Of a stretch of DNA of 9,111 nt, positions 1 through 5,425 are shown piece by piece. The notes under the pieces are model-generated. The model did no database searches. It was not told the origin of the DNA and saw only the letters and a list, made by a program, of their open reading frames with translations. Origin of the DNA: Candidatus Heimdallarchaeota archaeon AB_125. GTDB lineage: Archaea > Asgardarchaeota > Heimdallarchaeia > Heimdallarchaeales > Heimdallarchaeaceae. The translations under genes were made by a program, and so were the position numbers. Position 1 is the first letter of the stretch; the number at the start of each line of letters is the position of its first letter. The stretch is taken from assembly GCA_001940755.1 (NCBI GenBank), contig MEHH01000086.1:1-9111 (forward strand), given 5' to 3'.

Positions 1-39
1 TAAATATGAATCTACACAGATTTTCATTCTTTTCTTAAC

Positions 40-60
40 CAAAAACTATAAGTTTTTAAA
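40..60 (+). promoter_or_regulatory. Candidate TATA region for rps30e (and elp3)
   Basis: An A-rich BRE-like stretch followed by CTATAAG and TTTTTAAA lies 41-60 bases before the S30e start. An archaeal start site about 25 bases downstream of either box would fall near 74-84, leaving a short leader that keeps the Shine-Dalgarno at 91-97. A second TATA-like string (CTATAAAG, 73-80) is too close to the start codon to fit with that Shine-Dalgarno. Placement is by eye from archaeal consensus. Confidence 0.5.
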
Positions 61-90
61 CAGACCATCGCCCTATAAAGTAGACAAGAA

Positions 91-97
91 AGGTGAT
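91..97 (+). promoter_or_regulatory. Strong Shine-Dalgarno of rps30e
   Basis: AGGTGAT lies three bases before the ATG at 101. It matches the complement of the conserved archaeal 16S rRNA 3' end. It fixes the S30e start and shows that this organism uses GGTGAT-type ribosome binding sites, which helps judge other starts in the window. Confidence 0.8.
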
Positions 98-100
98 TAA

Positions 101-283
101 ATGGGTCACGGTTCGCTCCAAAAAGCAGGAAAAGTTAGAAAACAAACTCCAAAAGTTGAAGGAAAAGAAAGACACAGTCCTATTCCAAGAAAGGGTTTAA
201 GAAACAAGTATGTTAAACGAGTTATTCTAGGTCGTTTCCCAGGTCAAGCTCAAAGTATGGGAGCTAAACGTCGTTCCAGATAA
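101..283 (+). CDS. rps30e: 30S ribosomal protein S30e
   Basis: This 60-residue, strongly basic protein is a structural component of the small ribosomal subunit. The N-terminal half carries the family signature: HGSLQKAGKVRKQTPKV (residues 3-19) is close to the eukaryotic S30/FAU pattern HGSLxRAGKVRxQTPKV. The C-terminal half is rich in Arg and Lys, as expected for an rRNA-bound tail. The length of about 60 residues is normal for stand-alone S30e. There is no ubiquitin-like N-terminal fusion such as the eukaryotic FAU precursor has. The start is set by a strong Shine-Dalgarno at 91-97. elp3 follows after 31 bases on the same strand with no clear promoter of its own, so the two are probably cotranscribed. 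From general knowledge, S30e occurs mainly in TACK/Asgard archaea and eukaryotes, so it is a useful lineage marker. Confidence 0.95.
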   Translation: MGHGSLQKAGKVRKQTPKVEGKERHSPIPRKGLRNKYVKRVILGRFPGQAQSMGAKRRSR

Positions 284-314
284 CTTTTTCTATTTACTGA
301 TAAACTGTTTTCAA

Positions 315-1904
315 ATGAATATTCGTGAAAAGGCTCTATTTGAAATTAAAGAAAAATTACTAATTTTAGATGAACCTAGTAGAAAAATTCTAGATCAAGT
401 TAAGCGTGAAGTTGCTAAAAAATACAAGTTGAAGGATTTTCCAAAGAATAGTGAGATTTTAGCAATATGTGATTCTGAAGAGAGAGATTTACTCTTACCA
501 ATACTACTAAAACGTATAGTTCGAACTTTATCAGGAGTTGCTATAATAGCAGCTATGACTCGACCTTGGGAGTGTCCTCATGGGAAATGCATTATGTGTC
601 CAGGAGGACCAGATATAGAAAAACCTCAGAGTTATACAGGATATGAACCTACAACCATGAGAGGTATTAGAAACAATTTTGATCCTTACCTTCAAGTTAT
701 TGATAGGATTAAACAACTTGAATCTATAGGTCACTCAACAGAGAAAATCGATGCAATAATAATGGGAGGAACATTTACTAACCAACCAGTTGAATATCAA
801 CAATGGTTCATTCAAAGAATGTTTGATGCTTTTAACGAAGTTGATTCAAAGGATATTCAAGAGGCACATAGAATTAACGAAACAGCTGTTCATCGATGTG
901 TTGGCTTAACAGCTGAAACAAGACCTGATCAGATAAATCATGAGAAAATTAATCATTTGATTGATTATGGAGTCACAAGATTAGAAGTTGGTGTTCAATC
1001 AGTTTTTGATGATATACTAGACAAAATGCAACGTGGTCATGGAGTTAAAGAAACAACTGAAGCTTTTCAATTCATTAGAGATTCTGGTTTAAAGATTACA
1101 GCTCATATGATGCCAGGACTCCCCGGTTCAACATTTGAGAGAGATATTGAATCTTTTGAAATTCTATTCAATGATTCTAGGTTCCGTCCTGATGAGTTAA
1201 AGATATATCCAACTATGGTTATCCCAGGAACAAAACTATTCGATGATTATCAAAAAGGAGAATATGAACCTTTAACAAATGAAACAGCTGCAAGCTTAAT
1301 AGCTAAGATAAAAGAATTTATTCCACCTTATGTCAGAATAAAAAGAATCCTTAGAGATATCCCAGCACATCAAATTGCTGCAGGACCAAATAAAAGTGAT
1401 TTAAGATTAGATGTACAAGCTATTCTTGAAAAAGAAGGTAAAAAATGTCAATGTATTCGATGTAGAGAAGTGGGCCATGTAATTTATAAAAAAGACAAGA
1501 AGATTGATCAGAGTAAGATTGAGCTAATTGAAAGATCTTATGAAGCTAGTGGAGGTGTAGAACATTTTCTAACCTTTGAAGAGACTGAAAGTGATGCTTT
1601 GATCGGTTTTCTGCGATTAAGAGAGTTAAGTGATAAATTAATTCGTCCAGAGTTTGATAACTCAACAATAGTTGTAAGAGAGTTACATGTTTATGGAGAG
1701 CTTCATGGTTTGAGAGCATTGAAGAAAAGTTCTCTCCAATGGCAACACAAAGGTTATGGAAAAGAATTGATGTTGAGAGCTGAAGAAATTGGTAGAGAAA
1801 AAGATAGTAAAAAGATTTCTGTGATTTCTGGTGTGGGAGTTAGGGAATATTACCAAAAGTTAGGATATACAAAAGATGGTCCTTACATGTCGAAAAGTTT
1901 GTAA
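315..1904 (+). CDS. elp3: Elp3-like tRNA uridine(34) acetyltransferase (radical SAM + GNAT)
   Basis: Full-length 529-residue Elp3, the catalytic enzyme that uses S-adenosylmethionine and acetyl-CoA to start carboxymethylation of wobble uridine U34 in tRNA. In archaea it is thought to act without the other Elongator subunits. A short N-terminal tRNA-binding region is followed by a radical SAM domain at about residues 70-340. The iron-sulfur cysteines are C87, C92 and C95 (CPHGKCIMC, archaeal C-x4-C-x2-C spacing). Family blocks QSYTGYEPT (105-113), MGGTF (150-154) and LEVGVQSV (223-230) follow. The linker has a cysteine group C378, C380, C383 with H388 nearby, a likely zinc site. The GNAT domain covers about 400-529, with VRELHVYG (454-461), acetyl-CoA loop QHKGYGK (477-483) and a YYQKLGY motif (512-518). 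No internal stop or truncation is seen. The ATG at 315 has no evident Shine-Dalgarno; no earlier in-frame ATG, GTG or TTG is seen back to the S30e stop. Confidence 0.96.
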   Translation: MNIREKALFEIKEKLLILDEPSRKILDQVKREVAKKYKLKDFPKNSEILAICDSEERDLLLPILLKRIVRTLSGVAIIAAMTRPWECPHGKCIMCPGGPDIEKPQSYTGYEPTTMRGIRNNFDPYLQVIDRIKQLESIGHSTEKIDAIIMGGTFTNQPVEYQQWFIQRMFDAFNEVDSKDIQEAHRINETAVHRCVGLTAETRPDQINHEKINHLIDYGVTRLEVGVQSVFDDILDKMQRGHGVKETTEAFQFIRDSGLKITAHMMPGLPGSTFERDIESFEILFNDSRFRPDELKIYPTMVIPGTKLFDDYQKGEYEPLTNETAASLIAKIKEFIPPYVRIKRILRDIPAHQIAAGPNKSDLRLDVQAILEKEGKKCQCIRCREVGHVIYKKDKKIDQSKIELIERSYEASGGVEHFLTFEETESDALIGFLRLRELSDKLIRPEFDNSTIVVRELHVYGELHGLRALKKSSLQWQHKGYGKELMLRAEEIGREKDSKKISVISGVGVREYYQKLGYTKDGPYMSKSL

Positions 1905-1931
1905 TTTGATTATCGGAATGTTTACAAAGCT

Positions 1932-1944
1932 AAACTTATAATTG
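1932..1944 (+). promoter_or_regulatory. Candidate TATA box for the COG1395-type regulator
   Basis: AAACTTATAATTG lies about 45-55 bases before the ATG at 1987, in the 82-base gap after elp3. Transcription would begin near 1963-1968, giving a leader of about 20-25 bases. AGAAGGA at 1964-1970 looks like a Shine-Dalgarno but is 16 bases from the ATG, farther than usual, so initiation may not depend on it. Confidence 0.45.
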
Positions 1945-1986
1945 CATCCTCTTGATGTTTTTTAGAAGGAAACTGTGTGTTAAAAT

Positions 1987-2979
1987 ATGTCTAAAAGCAA
2001 TCGATTAGCAATACTATCCGATGTTGAACACATTCTCCATACAAACGGGTACACTATTGCTCAACTATCTCCAGGTAGTAAAGCTTGCTTTGATATTATT
2101 GCAAAAAAAAGAGACCAGTTAATGATTATTAAAGTTGAACCCTATATAGATAATTTCAACCGTGATATCTCTTTCGAGCTGAAGAACATCGCTTCTTTTC
2201 TCAACGCATCTCCATTGATTATAGGTGAGCGAGGAAGACGTTTCTCAGAAATAGATGATGGATTAGTCCTTCTAAGATATGGTATTCCAGTTGTTAGCAG
2301 TGAAACCTTCACTAACCTAGTTTCTCATGGAGTACCTCCTATTGTATATTGCAGTAAAGGAGGTTACTTTGTTCAAATCAATAGAAAATTACTTAGACAG
2401 GCTAGACTAGATAAAAATCTAAGTTATGCAGATTTAGCACATCTTGTAGGAGTTTCTAGAAGAACAATCTATGAATATGAACATTCAATAAATCCTACAC
2501 CCACCACAGCTGCTAAATTGGAAGAAATACTTGACTCTCCTATAGCTCAAGGCATCAAAATCTTCAACATAGATATTGAAAAAGAGGAAAGACCTCAATA
2601 TTCAACAGAAAATCTTTCAAGTTTTAAAGAAGAAATTTCTGCAATTCTTGAAGAGTTAGGTTTCTTTACTCAATTCTGGACTCGACAATCTCCCTTCGAT
2701 GCTTTTGGAGAGCAAAAGAATCTTGACTTTCATAGTGGAATGAATGTTCTAGTATGTGTTGATGAAATTCAACAAAAAAACATCATAGAAAGGGCAATTC
2801 TAACTCAAGATATAGCTTCTTTAACTAAACGAAGAGCAGTAATGATTGTAGAAGATTCTGACAGTCCTTTAACTCAAAACATCCCTACTTTTACTGTGGA
2901 TGAACTTAACCAAATGAAGAAAGCATTCGATTTAGTTAAGAACTGGGTTAAAAAATATGCAGATATAAAAGAAAGTTAG
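1987..2979 (+). CDS. Putative HTH-type transcriptional regulator, COG1395-like
   Basis: A 330-residue protein resembling the archaeal COG1395 family of predicted regulators with a Cro/C1-type helix-turn-helix. The N-terminal domain (about 1-125) has the family pattern of a helical start followed by CFDIIAKKRDQLMIIKV (34-50), an alpha/beta fold reminiscent of restriction-endonuclease-like domains. I do not see a full set of catalytic acidic residues, so it is probably a binding domain. The helix-turn-helix spans about 132-183 (LLRQARLDKNLSYADLAHLV, then GVSRRTIYEYE), where helix 3 would be the DNA reader. A C-terminal alpha/beta domain (about 210-325) completes the typical length. Its targets are unknown. 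A TAA in frame at 1981 rules out an upstream start, so ATG 1987 is used. It ends 9 bases from the convergent fibrillarin stop. A local or global regulatory role cannot be told from the sequence. Confidence 0.8.
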   Translation: MSKSNRLAILSDVEHILHTNGYTIAQLSPGSKACFDIIAKKRDQLMIIKVEPYIDNFNRDISFELKNIASFLNASPLIIGERGRRFSEIDDGLVLLRYGIPVVSSETFTNLVSHGVPPIVYCSKGGYFVQINRKLLRQARLDKNLSYADLAHLVGVSRRTIYEYEHSINPTPTTAAKLEEILDSPIAQGIKIFNIDIEKEERPQYSTENLSSFKEEISAILEELGFFTQFWTRQSPFDAFGEQKNLDFHSGMNVLVCVDEIQQKNIIERAILTQDIASLTKRRAVMIVEDSDSPLTQNIPTFTVDELNQMKKAFDLVKNWVKKYADIKES

Positions 2980-2988
2980 GTTGAGCAG

Positions 2989-3672
2989 TTATTTTTGCCC
3001 AACAATCATAATATGATCTTTTTCATAAGGTTCTAAATCAATTGTCTCAATAACTTTCAAACCAAAAGATTCAAGTTTGTCAATTACTTCTTTGTAAATA
3101 ATCTTTGGATCTTTAGTAACATCAATACTTCTAGATTTTACAGCTAAAAAGTAGTATCCTCCATCCTTTAGATAGGTTTTAACATTAGTGTCAAGAATCT
3201 CTGCTTGAAATGGTTGAGCAACATCTTCATAGACAATGTCTACTTGTGATACTGTATTGCTATATTCTTCAGGGAATCTGGCATCTGCATGAAGAGGGAT
3301 AATATTTTTTCTTCTTTCAGCTACAACTATAAGGTCTCTCATTGATCTTGCTGAAAACTCCACAGCAAAGATTAACCCTTCATCCCCCACTATATCAGAA
3401 ACATGGGATACTGTTGTGCCTGATGCAGCACCTAAATACAAGATTTTGCTTCCTTTATTCAGAGGAAATGTTTTAAGTTTCTTGAAAATTGCTGCACCTA
3501 GTTTACTTTTGTAGGGATCAAAAGTTCTATACTCTACTCCTTCTTCATTTAGTAATCTCTCTGTATAAACTTTATTTCCAGGATCTGCGTTGATGGTTGC
3601 TAATCTCTTGTTTCCGTCTTTTGTTGTTAACCAAAACAGATTATCAAATTTGTGTTTTTCTGGGTTTGACAT
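2989..3672 (-). CDS. flpA: Fibrillarin-like rRNA/tRNA 2'-O-methyltransferase
   Basis: A 227-residue archaeal fibrillarin, the S-adenosylmethionine-dependent methyltransferase of the box C/D ribonucleoprotein. With Nop5, L7Ae and guide RNA it 2'-O-methylates rRNA and tRNA. The small N-terminal beta domain (about 1-55) is followed by a Rossmann methyltransferase fold. SAM-binding loop LYLGAASGTTVSHVSD lies at 78-93, VEFSAR at 104-109, HADAR at 128-132, and the fibrillarin signature YEDVAQP at 148-154, with AVKSRSID at 177-184. The length is normal for archaea, and the eukaryotic Gly-Arg-rich N-terminus is absent. It starts 2 bases after the Nop5 stop, and its Shine-Dalgarno (AGAGG, 3685-3681) lies in that gap region and in the last Nop5 codons. 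Translation is therefore probably coupled, matching the 1:1 complex the two proteins form. T-rich stretches just past the stop, inside the end of the convergent regulator gene, could terminate transcription. Confidence 0.96.
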   Translation of the reverse strand: MSNPEKHKFDNLFWLTTKDGNKRLATINADPGNKVYTERLLNEEGVEYRTFDPYKSKLGAAIFKKLKTFPLNKGSKILYLGAASGTTVSHVSDIVGDEGLIFAVEFSARSMRDLIVVAERRKNIIPLHADARFPEEYSNTVSQVDIVYEDVAQPFQAEILDTNVKTYLKDGGYYFLAVKSRSIDVTKDPKIIYKEVIDKLESFGLKVIETIDLEPYEKDHIMIVGQK

Positions 3673-3674
3673 TT

Positions 3675-4964
3675 TTATTTCCTCTTTGGATATTGTTTCT
3701 TATATTGAGGTTTCCTTTGACCTCCTCTTTGACCACTCCTCTGACCACCTGTATAACTACCTCGTTTTGGTCTAGGTTGTGATGGTTGGAAACTTCTGTC
3801 TACTGGGGGTTTTTTGCCTTCGGGAGGATTCTTATATTTCTCTTTAATTTCAACAATTTTTTGCTCAACTTCAAGTCGTAGTTGATCTCCAATGAAATCT
3901 CCTTGAAATGCATCTACCCTTGCTGCGATAGTTAATTTTCCAGCAATAGCTCTAGAAATATTTCCTCTCTGCCACCAGGAACAACTGTGTATCTCTGGCA
4001 TTTGGTAGATAATTCCATGCTTTGGTGGTTTAGCTCCAGTTTTTAGTGCTCTGAATAAAGCTTTTTCTGCACCTAAAAGTTGAACAGTACTTGAAGGTTT
4101 CATTGCTATTTCCATCAGACCTCCAGCCAAAGCTATTAATCGGGCAGCAATTGCTGATCCTACTATAGCTTTCATGTTTGGAGCAATTCTTCCCATCTCT
4201 CTTTCAATCCAGTTGTCTAAATTATCTCTCTCTTCATAGAGGTCAAGAGTTCTTTTTGTCATTTCTTGGAGAGGAAGAATATCTTTATCTTCATAATGTG
4301 CTCCCATTGAATTTGAAGCTAGTTGGGCTAATTTCTTACTTCGCTCAATGGAAAAACCATATTCTTTGAGACCATCTTCAGTAAAGTTTTGTCTAGTCCC
4401 AATTTCAGTAATGATTTTGCCCAGAGTAACATGATTTTGCACTTCCTTCAGAATTTCTGGGAAATGAACTCCATACCATTCTCTTATTCTAGATGTGAAA
4501 AGATTTGTTGTTTTATCTATGTCATCCATTGAGAGAATGGCATGTACAACATTTTTGTCGATTCTTTGAGAACTATAAGTAACACTTTTCTTTGAAATAC
4601 TTATACTAGCTTCCTGTAGCAGTTGATTAAACTCTGCTTCATTCTTAACGTAATTTTTCTGAATAAGGATTTCAGGAATCTGGGAAATTAAACTTTGATA
4701 ATTTTCTGATTTAGTAATCAGTTCACTCTTAATTCCTTTACTTCTAGAATAATTCCGAATATCAACGGAATTAGTCTCAATAAGTTCCTCCTTTAAGTCG
4801 GAGAATATATCGTCTAATTCTTCAGATATGTTATATTTTGATAAATTATGAATTTTTTCAGCTATTTTTTCAGGCTTCTTTTCATAAGCTGAAAACTTCA
4901 TCAACTTATCTTGATTATCAAATACAAATATACCAGAAATATTAGCTATGATTTTAATTGTCAT
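3675..4964 (-). CDS. nop5: Nop5 (Nop56/58-type) box C/D RNP core protein
   Basis: A 429-residue Nop5, which bridges L7Ae-bound C/D guide RNA to fibrillarin. The N-terminal fibrillarin-binding domain covers about 1-120. The coiled-coil and Nop domains (about 130-375) contain the family signature GAEKALFRALKTGAKPPKHG (298-317), then IIYQMPEI and WWQRGNISRAIAGKLTIAAR (330-349), the region that contacts the L7Ae–RNA interface. Within it IHSCSWWQRG departs from the more usual charged/proline stretch but keeps the WQRG core. The last 50 or so residues (about 379-429) are a low-complexity basic tail with Pro, Gln, Gly and Arg, including SGQRGGQR. Fibrillarin follows after 2 bases. The ATG is preceded by GAGAGAT (4973-4967), a plausible but weak ribosome binding site inside a possible hairpin. 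A short gap of 49 bases separates it from the winged-helix gene, so it may be read from that promoter or from its own weak one (TTTAGCTTAAAC near 5022-5011). Confidence 0.96.
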   Translation of the reverse strand: MTIKIIANISGIFVFDNQDKLMKFSAYEKKPEKIAEKIHNLSKYNISEELDDIFSDLKEELIETNSVDIRNYSRSKGIKSELITKSENYQSLISQIPEILIQKNYVKNEAEFNQLLQEASISISKKSVTYSSQRIDKNVVHAILSMDDIDKTTNLFTSRIREWYGVHFPEILKEVQNHVTLGKIITEIGTRQNFTEDGLKEYGFSIERSKKLAQLASNSMGAHYEDKDILPLQEMTKRTLDLYEERDNLDNWIEREMGRIAPNMKAIVGSAIAARLIALAGGLMEIAMKPSSTVQLLGAEKALFRALKTGAKPPKHGIIYQMPEIHSCSWWQRGNISRAIAGKLTIAARVDAFQGDFIGDQLRLEVEQKIVEIKEKYKNPPEGKKPPVDRSFQPSQPRPKRGSYTGGQRSGQRGGQRKPQYKKQYPKRK

Positions 4965-4999
4965 TTATCTCTCATAAAAATTGAGAAATAAGAGATAAA
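4964..4999 (-). promoter_or_regulatory. Inverted repeat covering the Nop5 ribosome binding site and start
   Basis: On the minus strand TTTATCTCT (4999-4991) is a perfect 9-base complement of AGAGATAAA (4972-4964), with an 18-base loop. The second arm contains most of the GAGAGAT ribosome binding site and the A of the start codon. In RNA this hairpin would hide the Nop5 translation start. The arms are AU-rich with only two G-C pairs, so the structure is weak and could be chance in AT-rich DNA. Confidence 0.35.
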
Positions 5000-5013
5000 A
5001 AAGATTTTGATGT

Positions 5014-5292
5014 TTAAGCTAAAGCAATAACTCTTTCTTTACTTAGAGTTATTAGATCCTTTAAGTTATTATCCATCTCTGGATTGAGTCCTATTAATGA
5101 TGATCTCATGTCCTCAAAATTAGCTCTGTTAACAAGTACTGTTCTCTCTAACAACTGTCTTACGGTGTATCTAATTGCTCGTGGCTTGGTCTCTAGTAAG
5201 CTGTCTATTATCTCTTTTTGAGTTAATGCTCCCTTGTCCTCTAATAATTCAATCACTTCAACTGATCCTTTTGGTAGTCTTTCCCTTTTCAT
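5014..5292 (-). CDS. Small winged-helix DNA-binding protein (92 residues)
   Basis: This reads as a small archaeal winged helix-turn-helix protein of the MarR/ArsR-like type, exact family not recognised. After a basic start (MKRERLPKGS), residues 10-21 form a first helix. ALTQKEIIDSLL (22-33) and TKPRAIRYTVRQLLER (35-50) look like helices 2 and 3, with the recognition helix rich in Arg. VLVNRANFEDMRSSLIGLN (52-70) would be the wing. A short charged helix ends the protein. An in-frame ATG 34 codons earlier (5394) exists, but the added residues have no domain character and that stretch contains a good BRE/TATA (5370-5354). The ATG at 5292 has AGTGATT (5302-5296) at the same 3-base spacing as the S30e Shine-Dalgarno, so I choose 5292. 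Inverted repeats around the TATA suggest autoregulation. It lies directly upstream of nop5–flpA and could influence that operon. Confidence 0.75.
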   Translation of the reverse strand: MKRERLPKGSVEVIELLEDKGALTQKEIIDSLLETKPRAIRYTVRQLLERTVLVNRANFEDMRSSLIGLNPEMDNNLKDLITLSKERVIALA

Positions 5293-5295
5293 TCC

Positions 5296-5302
5296 AATCA
5301 CT
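5296..5302 (-). promoter_or_regulatory. Shine-Dalgarno that decides the winged-helix start
   Basis: On the minus strand AGTGATT lies three bases before ATG 5292, matching the GGTGAT core seen before rps30e at identical spacing. It supports the 92-residue form over the 126-residue reading from 5394. Confidence 0.6.
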
Positions 5303-5311
5303 TTTTTTGAG

Positions 5312-5399
5312 CGTGTGTGTAATTTAATTCCACATGTGTATATATTTTGCACACTATTTAAACCTTTCGGAAAACGCTGTGCAGAAGCCCACACACACG
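5312..5399. repeat. Nested inverted repeats around the winged-helix promoter
   Basis: On the plus strand CGTGTGTGT (5312-5320) and ACACACACG (5391-5399) are perfect 9-base inverted copies. Inside them TGCACA (5348-5353) and TGTGCA (5378-5383) are a second inverted pair flanking the BRE/TATA, and CACATGTG (5331-5338) is a palindrome near the predicted start site. All share GTG/CAC character, unusual in this AT-rich window. They are candidate operators, possibly for the adjacent winged-helix protein. No binding can be shown from sequence. Confidence 0.4.
5354..5370 (-). promoter_or_regulatory. BRE/TATA promoter of the winged-helix gene
   Basis: On the minus strand CCGAAAGG is followed directly by TTTAAATAGT, a close match to an archaeal BRE plus TATA box. 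The start of transcription would be near 5330-5338, giving a leader of about 40 bases to ATG 5292. The palindrome CACATGTG (5331-5338) would sit on the start site. Confidence 0.65.
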
Positions 5400-5400
5400 A

Positions 5401-5425
5401 AATGAGAAAAAGGAGAGAAGGATAA
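5401..5425 (-). terminator. Pyrimidine-rich terminator after the subtilase gene
   Basis: Reading the minus strand, the subtilase TAA is followed at once by about 25 bases that are almost all T and C, including a run of five T. U-rich tracts without a hairpin are typical archaeal termination signals. It separates the protease transcript from the winged-helix promoter that follows. Confidence 0.5.

Noticed and set aside
531..734. Minus-strand open frame opposite the elp3 radical SAM region
   Set aside because: It overlaps the conserved iron-sulfur motif of elp3 in antisense and has no features of its own.
1964..1970. AGAAGGA as the Shine-Dalgarno of the COG1395-type regulator
   Set aside because: It is 16 bases from the ATG, and no nearer in-frame start exists because of the TAA at 1981.
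3590..4369. Plus-strand open frames opposite fibrillarin and Nop5
   Set aside because: They are antisense shadows of two strongly conserved proteins; their translations are low-complexity Leu/Phe/Ser strings.
5293..5394. N-terminal extension of the winged-helix protein from the ATG at 5394
   Set aside because: The extra 34 residues have no domain character, overlap a good BRE/TATA, and the inner ATG at 5292 has a Shine-Dalgarno at the usual spacing.
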